Below, piece by piece: positions 1-5,191 of a stretch of 5,191 bases of DNA. Position 1 is the stretch's first letter. Every line of letters begins with the position of its first letter. A model generated the notes under the pieces. That model did no database searches. It worked only from the letters and a program-made list of their open reading frames with translations, and was not told where the DNA came from. The translations under genes were made by a program, and so were the position numbers. The stretch is from Caryophanales bacterium UBA3935. GTDB taxonomy: Bacteria > Bacillota_I > Bacilli_A > ML615J-28 > CAG-698. The stretch covers positions 7,948-13,138 of the forward strand of contig DGED01000073.1 in NCBI GenBank assembly GCA_002385755.1. Reading direction: 5' to 3'.

Positions 1-125
1 CCCTTGAACAAGCCATACCTTATGACAGTCTCTTCGCTAAACAAATACTCGCCCTCGCCGGTGGTAACCCGAAATTTCTTGCCATGGACCTCGACCTTTT
101 CAATGACGACGCGATCGTCAGTCAT
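1..125 (-). CDS. recX: Regulatory protein RecX, N-terminal fragment (cut by window edge)
   Basis: This is the start of a gene that runs off the left edge; 41 complete codons are visible, beginning MTDDRVVIEKVEVHGKK. After a basic strand-like segment come the residues EYLFSEETVIRYGLFKG (about 26-42, the last from a split codon). This resembles the N-terminus of RecX proteins, where a short beta hairpin ends in a pattern like 'Y.FSVSEDVLVKFGLRKG'. RecX binds RecA filaments and limits recombinase activity in the cytoplasm. The ATG at 125-123 overlaps the last 8 bases of the YitT-family gene (ATGACTGA), and a weak GCGAGGG lies about 8-10 bases before it, so translation is probably coupled to that upstream gene. 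The helical RecX repeats that would settle the call lie outside the window. The family call is inferred from this short motif alone; another protein with a similar N-terminal hairpin is possible. Confidence 0.6.
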   Translation of the reverse strand, partial: MTDDRVVIEKVEVHGKKFRVTTGEGEYLFSEETVIRYGLFK

Positions 126-1014
126 AACTAAAGCCCTCGCCCCGCACCTCGCTCGCGCGGACAACGAAGAAGAAAGCGTTCGGGTCGACGGATTCGATTA
201 TCGCCCGCAGTTTAACGTACTCGATCGTCGACAGGATGCACACGAGCATTTCCCGGTCGGTTTTGGAATACTCGCCGACGACCTTAATGCTTGAAAGACC
301 GCGCTCGAAATCATCGAGGATAATTTTTTTGATTTCCGCGTTTTTATCGGAAATGATGTAGACGGCGCGCTTGTTAAAGCCCGCGAACACGACCAAATCA
401 ATTATCGCCCCGCTTAAGAACATAAAGACGATTACGTAAAGCCCGTGATTCAGGCTTTGAACGTTCAGGATAATACCCAAAAATATCACGATACCGTCGA
501 GGAGATAAAGCGAATATGAAAAGGGAATATGCAAATATTTAAACAAAACCTTTTGCAGGACCTCGGTCCCACCGGTCGTCCCGCCGTACTTGACGACAAT
601 ACCAATCCCGGCGCCCATGATCACGGAAGAAAAAATAATGATATTGATCATATCGATTTCGGTCAAAAAACGGTACAAATTGACGGCGGCGAAGAACTTA
701 TCGAAAATAAAAATAAAGACGGGATAAGCGAGGGAGCCGTAAACCGTTTTAACGAAAAACTCCTTGCCTAAAAGAATAAAACCGGCAACGAGCAATATCG
801 CGTTCAGCGCAAAAATAACGAATGCGGAATTGAAGCCGGGGATTTTTACGTTGATTATCACGCCGACGCCGGAGACCCCGCCGATTACTAATTTGTTTGG
901 CTCGATAAAAAAACTGAAAGAAAACGCGATCAAGGCGACGCCCAGAGTAATATAAATCCATTCCTTTATTTTTTTTCTTAAACGTTTCCGCTGGTTAGTT
1001 TCCGTCAGGTTCAT
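118..1014 (-). CDS. YitT family (DUF161/UPF0750) membrane protein with C-terminal DUF2179 domain
   Basis: A 298-residue membrane protein of the YitT family, complete from ATG to TGA. A basic N-terminus (RKRLRKKIKE, residues 9-18) is followed by hydrophobic segments at about 19-37, 63-82, 91-110, 122-141, 166-184 and 190-212. The family's glycine-rich motif occurs twice, at 39-49 (PNKLVIGGVSG) and 144-153 (GGTTGGTEVL), as expected from the internal duplication of these proteins. Residues from about 217 to 293 form the soluble DUF2179 domain, beginning RAVYIISDK and ending FFFVVRASEVRGEGF. The substrate and function of the family are unknown; a transport role is only assumed. The gene starts 3 bases after the prfB stop and ends inside the recX start. 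Its position matches that of B. subtilis yvjA, a member of the same family downstream of prfB, as I recall it. It is the only complete gene here that ends in TGA; the other three stops are TAA. Confidence 0.93.
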   Translation of the reverse strand: MNLTETNQRKRLRKKIKEWIYITLGVALIAFSFSFFIEPNKLVIGGVSGVGVIINVKIPGFNSAFVIFALNAILLVAGFILLGKEFFVKTVYGSLAYPVFIFIFDKFFAAVNLYRFLTEIDMINIIIFSSVIMGAGIGIVVKYGGTTGGTEVLQKVLFKYLHIPFSYSLYLLDGIVIFLGIILNVQSLNHGLYVIVFMFLSGAIIDLVVFAGFNKRAVYIISDKNAEIKKIILDDFERGLSSIKVVGEYSKTDREMLVCILSTIEYVKLRAIIESVDPNAFFFVVRASEVRGEGFSYD

Positions 1015-1017
1015 AGA

Positions 1018-2118
1018 TTACCTCACATTGTATTCGGAGCGCAAATAAGCGTAGATAAACCCTTCAAGGTCGCCGTCCATCACGGCGTTGACATCCCCGG
1101 TCTCGTAATTCGTTCTTAGATCTTTAATTAGCGAATAAGGATGGAATACGTATGACCGGATTTGCCCGCCGAACCGATTTAAAAGCGGCTCGCCGCTAAT
1201 CTCGCGCACTTTTTTTTCATGCTCCTCCATTTCCAACCGATGCAGTTTGGACTTTAGAATATTAAGGGCCTTTTCCCGGTTTTGAATCTGACTTCGCTCG
1301 TTTTGACAACTCACGACGATGCCGGTTTTAAAATGCGTGATTCGGACGGCCGAATCGGTTGTGTTTACGCCTTGACCGCCGTGACCGCTGGCGCGGTAAG
1401 TGTCAATCCTGATATCTTCGGGTTTGATTTCGATATTGAAGTCTTTGTCAATCAACGGGATAACCGTGCAGGAACAAAACGATGTGTGTCGCCGGGCGTT
1501 GCTGTCAAAAGGCGAGATTCGAACCAGCCGGTGCACGCCGTGCTCGCCCTTAAAATAACCGTAAGCTTTATCGCCGGTCACGGTGAACGCGACGCTTTTT
1601 ATTCCCGCTTCCTCGCCGTCCTGGTAATCGGTAATTTCTAACCGGAAATTGTTTCTCTCGGCGTAGCGGGCGTACATCCGGAAAAGCATCTCCGTCCAAT
1701 CCTGCGATTCGGTCCCGCCCGCCCCGGGCCTTAGCTCGACAATCGCCGGGAAATCGTCGTATTCCTTGGAAAGCAATATCTTGATTTCAAACCCGTCCAG
1801 CTCTTCCCGGATTTTTCTAATCAACTCGGCGATTTCGCCGCCCGCGTCTCCTTCGGATTTGTGAAAATCGAAATAAAGCTCCAATTCCTCGATATTCTCT
1901 TTAATTCGGTTATAAGTTTCTATTTTATCCCTGGTGTCTTTGACGCGTTTAAGCACGACCTGGGCTTTGTTCATGTCGTTATAAAAAGAGGGATCGGACA
2001 TCGTCTTCTCGTCGGCGGAAAGCGAGACCGCCAGTTCCTCAGGTTTAACGGCTTGCTTTAACCCGGCGAGCCGTTCCTTAAAATCTTCGATGTGTTTATT
2101 GATCTGATAATTTTCCGT
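1018..2118 (-). CDS. prfB: Peptide chain release factor 2 (RF2), apparently with an ACG start
   Basis: RF2 recognises UAA and UGA stop codons in the ribosomal A site and triggers release of the finished protein. Numbered from the proposed ACG (366 residues), the coiled PCRF domain covers about 1-150, the stop-codon-reading motif SPF is at 202-204 (context VRISPFDSNARRHTSF), and the catalytic GGQ is at 247-249 (context YRASGHGGQGVN). The residue before SG in that context is Ala, as in most RF2s; I recall Thr in E. coli K-12. The gene ends in TAA. The first ATG (2001) would remove 39 residues of domain 1. The codons before it are in frame, unbroken and RF2-like (KERLAGLKQ near residues 14-22), and they bring the length to that of B. 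subtilis and E. coli RF2. I chose ACG because a strong Shine-Dalgarno sequence sits 7 bases before it and no ATG, GTG or TTG lies in frame upstream of 2001. The usual in-frame TGA at about codon 25 is absent. The gene follows secA by 24 bases. The product is certain; the start codon is inferred. Confidence 0.93.
   Translation of the reverse strand, partial: TENYQINKHIEDFKERLAGLKQAVKPEELAVSLSADEKTMSDPSFYNDMNKAQVVLKRVKDTRDKIETYNRIKENIEELELYFDFHKSEGDAGGEIAELIRKIREELDGFEIKILLSKEYDDFPAIVELRPGAGGTESQDWTEMLFRMYARYAERNNFRLEITDYQDGEEAGIKSVAFTVTGDKAYGYFKGEHGVHRLVRISPFDSNARRHTSFCSCTVIPLIDKDFNIEIKPEDIRIDTYRASGHGGQGVNTTDSAVRITHFKTGIVVSCQNERSQIQNREKALNILKSKLHRLEMEEHEKKVREISGEPLLNRFGGQIRSYVFHPYSLIKDLRTNYETGDVNAVMDGDLEGFIYAYLRSEYNVR
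1020..1024 (-). promoter_or_regulatory. Ribosome binding site of the YitT-family gene
   Basis: GAGGT on the minus strand lies 6 bases (counted from GAGG) before the ATG at 1014-1012. Its last base is the first base of the prfB TAA stop codon. The site supports this start and implies that ribosomes ending prfB can restart on the next gene. Confidence 0.7.
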
Positions 2119-2124
2119 AACTAT

Positions 2125-2136
2125 CCCTCCTTTTTT
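2125..2136 (-). promoter_or_regulatory. Strong Shine-Dalgarno sequence that places the prfB start
   Basis: AAAAAAGGAGGG on the minus strand is close to a perfect Shine-Dalgarno sequence and lies in the 24-base gap after secA. Seven bases separate GGAGG from the ACG at 2118-2116. No ATG, GTG or TTG occurs in any frame at a workable distance, while the ATG at 2001 is more than 120 bases away and has only a weak GAGAAG before it. The site is therefore the main evidence for translation beginning near 2118. Confidence 0.85.
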
Positions 2137-2142
2137 ATAAAT

Positions 2143-4644
2143 TTACCTGCTTCCGCAGCAATACTTATACTTCTTGCCGGACCCGCACGGACAAGGCTGG
2201 TTGCGTCCAACCTTGGAAGATTTGGCCGGCGCCCGGCGGCGGGTGTCATCTTCCTTGCCGGAATACGTCCCCGTCGGTTTGACGACCGTTTCCCGAACCA
2301 GGTTATCGCGTATCTGCGCCCGGTTGATATATTTCGTGACGTCGCTTTCGATTGATATTATCATCGTTTCAAATTTTTGAAAACCGACTTCCTGATACTC
2401 GCGCAGAGGATTGATTTGTGCGTAAGCCTGCAGACGCACCGCTTGGCGTAACTCGCTCATGGCGTCGATATGTTCCATCCAATAGGTGTCGATTATCCTC
2501 AGCAGGATGACCTTTAAAAACTCGCGGTAAATCTCCTCGGGGAAATTCGCCCTCTTCTCATCCAGCAAGGCCTTGCATTTATCGACGAAAACCGCGACCC
2601 CACGTTCCAAATCAAGACCCTCAAAATCGCTCTCCGAAACGTAGCCCGGACTGAAATATATCCCGTTGATTTCCTTGATCAAAGCCTGGGCGTCGATTAA
2701 ATTCCGTTTTTCAGGCGAAAGACAGGCGCCGACAACCCGGTAGGCGGTGTTGGTCATCATTTTCAATATAATGTCGCTAATATCGTCTAAAAACAATACT
2801 TCCGAACGTTGGCCGTATATGATCTCTCTTTGCTTTCTTAATACCTCGTCGTATTCCAATACCGTTTTTCGAGCGTCAAAGTTATTGCCTTCAATCCGCT
2901 TTTGCGCGTTCTCAACGAACCGCGAGAACATTTTTGATTCCAGCGGGATTTCTTCGCCGGATTTTTGGTTGACAATAAACCCGAGCATCGTCTTAAATCG
3001 CTCGCTGCCGAACCGGCGCAAAAGATCGTCCTCGGCGGAAAGATAAAACCGAGAGTAGCCGGGGTCGCCCTGGCGTCCGGACCGTCCCCGCAGCTGGTTG
3101 TCAATCCGACGGGCTTCATGGCGCTCGGTGCCGATTACCGCGAGACCGCCCAATTCCCTGACTCCGGAACCCAGTTTAATGTCGGTTCCGCGGCCGGCCA
3201 TGTTCGTGGCGATTGTAACGGCGCCCTTCTCGCCGGCATGGGCGATGATTTCCGCTTCCCGCTCGTGATTTTTGGCGTTTAAAACATTGTGCGGTATTCC
3301 GCGGCGGGAAAGCATTTCCGAGAGCATCTCGCTCGTCTCAACCGCGATCGTGCCGACCAAAACCGGTTGCCCGCGCCGGTAGCGTTCCTCGATATCACTG
3401 ACAATGGCTTTAAACTTGGCTTTCGACGTTAAGAACATCAAATCCTTATCGTCGATTCTAATCATCGGTCTGTTGGTCGGGATTTCGACCACGTACATAT
3501 TATAAATATTCCGGAATTCCTCTTCTTCGGTTTTCGCCGTTCCGGTCATCCCGGCGAGCTTTTTATACATCCGGAAATAATTCTGGAAAGTAATCGTCGC
3601 GATCGTCCGGGTTTCTTTTTTGATTTCCACTCTTTCCTTCGCTTCGACGGCCTGGTGCAAGCCTTCCGACCATTGCCGGCCGTGCATCAGGCGGCCGGTG
3701 AAGGGGTCGACGATGACGACCTTATTGTCCTGGACGACATAATCGATGTCACGCTGCATAATATAATTGGCGCGCAGGGCGTTGTTGACATGGTGGAGAA
3801 GACTGACGTGTTTTATGTCATACAAATTCTCGACGCCGAAAAAGCGCTCCGCTTTCTCCATGCCGCTTTCCGTCAAGGTGATGTGCTTTACCTTGATATC
3901 GATTTGATAATCTTCTTCCTTCAGAGTCTTGGCGAACATGTCGGCCTGCCGGTATAAAGCGGCTACGTTTTTCGCGCCGCCGGAAATAATAAGCGGGGTC
4001 CGGGCCTCGTCGATTAAAATCGAGTCAACCTCGTCGACGATCGCGAAATTCAGCGGTCTTTGAACCATTTGCTCTTTATATAGAACCATATGGTCGCGAA
4101 GATAATCGAAGCCAAGCTCGTTATTGGTCGAATACATGATGTCGCACTTATATTGCTCGCGTTTTTCATCGCTCGAGAGCTCGCGCAAGTTAAGCCCGAC
4201 CGTTAACCCCATCCATTTAAACAACTCGCCCATTTCCCGGGCGTCGCGGGAGGCGAGATATTCGTTGACGGTAACGATATGAACCCCGTCACCCGGCAAG
4301 GCGTTAAGATAGGCGGTGAGGGTCGCCGTCAAGGTCTTACCCTCGCCCGTTTTCATCTCGGCGATATTACCGCCGTGCATGGCGGCGGCGCCCATCAACT
4401 GGACTTTAAAGGGCGTAAGCCCCAATACCCGCGTAGCTGCTTCCCTGACCGTCGCGAAAGCCTCGATCATCAAATCTTCAAGCGTCTCCCCGGCGGCCAG
4501 GCGCTTGCGGAAAATCTCGGTTTGCGCCTTTAAATCGGCATCCGAAAACTTCTTATATTCTTCTGCCAAAGCGTCGATGCGCTCGGCCAATTTCGCTACT
4601 CTTTTTAATTCCCGATAACTGGCGTCAAATAATTTTTTAAACAC
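2143..4644 (-). CDS. secA: Preprotein translocase ATPase subunit SecA
   Basis: SecA is the cytoplasmic ATPase that pushes unfolded preproteins through the SecYEG channel in the membrane. The 833 residues are complete and near the B. subtilis length of about 841. Domains in order: NBD1 from the N-terminus with Walker A MKTGEGKT (97-104), [13 protein letters not shown] (172-184) and the DEVD box (204-207); the preprotein cross-linking domain from about 223 to 370; NBD2 with [19 protein letters not shown] (365-383), [13 protein letters not shown] (480-492) and the arginine-finger region [18 protein letters not shown] (507-524); the helical scaffold and wing domains with [16 protein letters not shown] (587-602); and a C-terminal SEC-C zinc-binding tail with cysteines at 818, 820, 829 and 830. 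All expected motifs are intact. The start is GTG at 4644-4642: AAGGGAAG lies 8 bases before it, an in-frame stop lies just upstream at 4689-4687, and the N-terminus aligns with other SecAs at the KLFD segment. A promoter lies directly upstream and prfB follows in the same direction. Confidence 0.98.
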   Translation of the reverse strand: MFKKLFDASYRELKRVAKLAERIDALAEEYKKFSDADLKAQTEIFRKRLAAGETLEDLMIEAFATVREAATRVLGLTPFKVQLMGAAAMHGGNIAEMKTGEGKTLTATLTAYLNALPGDGVHIVTVNEYLASRDAREMGELFKWMGLTVGLNLRELSSDEKREQYKCDIMYSTNNELGFDYLRDHMVLYKEQMVQRPLNFAIVDEVDSILIDEARTPLIISGGAKNVAALYRQADMFAKTLKEEDYQIDIKVKHITLTESGMEKAERFFGVENLYDIKHVSLLHHVNNALRANYIMQRDIDYVVQDNKVVIVDPFTGRLMHGRQWSEGLHQAVEAKERVEIKKETRTIATITFQNYFRMYKKLAGMTGTAKTEEEEFRNIYNMYVVEIPTNRPMIRIDDKDLMFLTSKAKFKAIVSDIEERYRRGQPVLVGTIAVETSEMLSEMLSRRGIPHNVLNAKNHEREAEIIAHAGEKGAVTIATNMAGRGTDIKLGSGVRELGGLAVIGTERHEARRIDNQLRGRSGRQGDPGYSRFYLSAEDDLLRRFGSERFKTMLGFIVNQKSGEEIPLESKMFSRFVENAQKRIEGNNFDARKTVLEYDEVLRKQREIIYGQRSEVLFLDDISDIILKMMTNTAYRVVGACLSPEKRNLIDAQALIKEINGIYFSPGYVSESDFEGLDLERGVAVFVDKCKALLDEKRANFPEEIYREFLKVILLRIIDTYWMEHIDAMSELRQAVRLQAYAQINPLREYQEVGFQKFETMIISIESDVTKYINRAQIRDNLVRETVVKPTGTYSGKEDDTRRRAPAKSSKVGRNQPCPCGSGKKYKYCCGSR

Positions 4645-4652
4645 AGGCCAAT

Positions 4653-4660
4653 CTTCCCTT
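4653..4660 (-). promoter_or_regulatory. Ribosome binding site supporting the GTG start of secA
   Basis: AAGGGAAG on the minus strand sits 8 bases before the GTG at 4644-4642. The next methionine in the frame is at residue 59, inside the conserved NBD1, so this site decides for GTG. Confidence 0.7.
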
Positions 4661-4670
4661 CTGCATTTGT

Positions 4671-4686
4671 TATTATATATATAATA
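4671..4686. repeat. Perfect 16-bp AT-only palindrome over the secA -10 and start site
   Basis: TATTATATATATAATA is identical on both strands and runs from the -10 hexamer to about the first transcribed bases of secA. It may be an easily melted start region, an operator, or simply chance in AT-rich sequence. No base outside the 16 continues the symmetry. Confidence 0.5.
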
Positions 4687-4709
4687 TCATTTTTTACTCT
4701 TTTATACAA
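4681..4709 (-). promoter_or_regulatory. Sigma-A-type promoter of the secA operon (extended -10)
   Basis: On the minus strand, TTGTAT (4709-4704) and TATTAT (4686-4681) are separated by exactly 17 bases. TGA directly before the -10 supplies the TGn extended -10 element. Transcription would start at about 4674, leaving a leader of roughly 30 bases before the secA GTG, too short for an arrest-peptide ORF or a riboswitch. A terminator just upstream isolates this promoter from the surface-protein gene, which supports it as the main promoter of secA, prfB, the YitT-family gene and recX. It is predicted by pattern only. Confidence 0.7.
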
Positions 4710-4743
4710 GTTTTTTCCTTTCGGAAAATGACACCCCGCAATG

Positions 4744-4775
4744 AAAAAATCAGCGGTTAAAACTGCTGATTTTTT
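4744..4775 (-). terminator. Rho-independent terminator of the surface-protein gene, overlapping its stop codon
   Basis: The arms AAAAAATCAGC and GCTGATTTTTT (4744-4754 and 4765-4775) are perfect inverted repeats. The stem can extend inward by about four more pairs, including one G-T, leaving a very small loop. Each strand carries a run of six T at its 3' end, so the hairpin could work in both directions. On the minus strand the last codons of the surface protein (K-N-Q-Q-F) form the 5' arm, and the TAA stop (4759-4757) is in the inner stem and loop. Confidence 0.85.
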
Positions 4776-5191
4776 CTTCGGACCCGACGCAAGAATATGA
4801 ACAACGCCGCGCCCAATAATCCGTACGCGTTAAGATAAATCGTGTTCGCGCACGAGAAAAACGCGTTTTGCTTCTCGTATCGCGCCGTTACCGTGAGATC
4901 CGACGTTACGTCGGTAAAGGATGCGTCCCAGCCTTTGAAGACGTAACCCTCGACTTCGGGAGCTTCCGGAGGCGTGGCGGCGGAAGCGTGTTCCACCGTT
5001 TCGGTTTTAAGGACTTCGTTGTCAAAACCGACGAATGTCACGGTGTAGACGTTCGCGGTATAGACGGCGTGAACTTCGAGATCTTCTTTTATCTCCGAAA
5101 AATCATCGTGATTCCAGAAAGGCGGGGTTTGATCGTATCCCGTTTTAGCCGGTATATCCGGCGGCGTGACCGACCCGCCGTAATCGACGGA
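4757..5191 (-). CDS. C-terminal part of a repeat-containing, membrane-anchored surface protein (InlB_B/Flg_new-type repeats)
   Basis: The frame is open to the right edge, so the gene starts outside the window; 144 residues and the TAA stop are visible. Two degenerate tandem units resemble the Listeria/Bacteroides repeat (InlB_B, Flg_new), a small beta-grasp-like surface module. Unit 1 (about 1-50) holds TPPDIPAKTGYD and DLEVHAVYTANVYTV. Unit 2 (about 51-108) holds TPPEAPEVEGYVFKGWDASF and DLTVTARYEKQ, closest to the usual 'GY.F.GWD..F..VT.DLTVTA.Y'. The GTG at 5041 lies inside the repeats and is an internal valine codon. Residues 109-144 are a cysteine (114), a hydrophobic stretch (about 117-134, ending LLGAALFIFL) and a basic tail (RRVRRK), which should anchor the protein in the cell membrane with the repeats outside. 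There is no LPXTG. A role in adhesion or the cell envelope is inferred from the family; the ligand is unknown. A terminator separates it from secA, so it is transcribed independently. Confidence 0.8.
   Translation of the reverse strand, partial: SVDYGGSVTPPDIPAKTGYDQTPPFWNHDDFSEIKEDLEVHAVYTANVYTVTFVGFDNEVLKTETVEHASAATPPEAPEVEGYVFKGWDASFTDVTSDLTVTARYEKQNAFFSCANTIYLNAYGLLGAALFIFLRRVRRKNQQF

Noticed and set aside
1018..2001. prfB as a 327-residue protein starting at the first ATG
   Set aside because: This start lacks a good ribosome binding site, removes the N-terminal helix region of domain 1, and leaves the strong Shine-Dalgarno sequence at 2125-2136 and 39 RF2-like in-frame codons unexplained.
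2119..2145. Possible SecA-RF2 fusion by readthrough, because prfB is in the same frame as secA with no further stop after the secA TAA
   Set aside because: TAA is the strongest stop codon, the strong Shine-Dalgarno sequence in the gap fits separate initiation, and both proteins have normal ends. The shared frame can be chance.
3655..3957. Plus-strand open frames of about 60-120 codons opposite secA, prfB and the YitT-family gene (for example 3655-3957 and 1282-1641)
   Set aside because: They lie fully antisense to strongly conserved coding sequence, have no family-like content or convincing ribosome binding sites, and are explained by the codon use of the real genes.
4713..4728. Short inverted repeat TTTTCC/GGAAAA (GAAA loop on the minus strand) just upstream of the secA -35
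   Set aside because: The stem is only six pairs, mostly A-T, with no T-run positioned for termination. It could be a small operator half-site pair, but nothing supports that beyond the symmetry.
4645..4740. A SecM-like or VemP-like arrest peptide, or a riboswitch, controlling secA
   Set aside because: The predicted leader is only about 30 bases long, and no small ORF with a signal-like sequence or any extensive secondary structure is present before the GTG.
1..5191. CRISPR arrays, tRNA or rRNA genes, insertion sequences, phage or defence genes
   Set aside because: No direct repeat arrays, cloverleaf-like sequences, transposase-like frames or terminal inverted repeats were seen. Nearly all the sequence is accounted for by conserved genes and a short promoter/terminator gap.

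Overview
The window is a housekeeping locus of a Bacillota (Firmicutes) genome, most likely a member or relative of class Bacilli. SecA resembles the Bacillus subtilis protein almost from end to end. The order secA, prfB, then a YitT-family membrane protein is the order I recall around B. subtilis secA-prfB-yvjA. The Listeria/Bacteroides-type repeat protein at the right edge suits a gut or uncultured Bacilli-like lineage, but I cannot name a genus. Base composition is moderate and similar across the genes, with no sign of recent transfer.

All genes are on the minus strand, so reading order runs from high to low coordinates. At 5191-4757 is the C-terminal end of a surface protein with at least two InlB_B/Flg_new-type repeats, a membrane anchor and a basic tail. 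Its stop codon lies inside a strong hairpin terminator (4744-4775). A 112-base gap follows, holding that terminator and a good sigma-A-type promoter with an extended -10 (4681-4709). Next is a tightly packed run: secA (4644-2143, GTG start), prfB encoding RF2 (2118-1018), a YitT/DUF2179 membrane protein (1014-118), and the first 41 codons of a probable recX (125-1, cut by the window edge). Gaps inside this run are 24 bases, 3 bases and an 8-base overlap, so the four genes are probably one operon driven from the promoter before secA. No gene was found on the plus strand, and there is no gene-free stretch over 300 bases.

The genes do not form one pathway. SecA is the motor of protein export, RF2 ends translation at UAA and UGA, the YitT-like protein is a membrane protein of unknown transport role, and RecX modulates RecA. 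Their linkage is the usual conserved neighbourhood of secA in Bacilli.

The point most worth a second look is the start of prfB. The frame is open without a frameshift from the secA stop codon through the whole RF2 coding region, but it contains no ATG, GTG or TTG before codon 40. A strong Shine-Dalgarno sequence sits 7 bases before an in-frame ACG that would give a 366-residue RF2 of normal length. The usual programmed +1 frameshift site is absent. I see no evidence of an undescribed multi-gene system.
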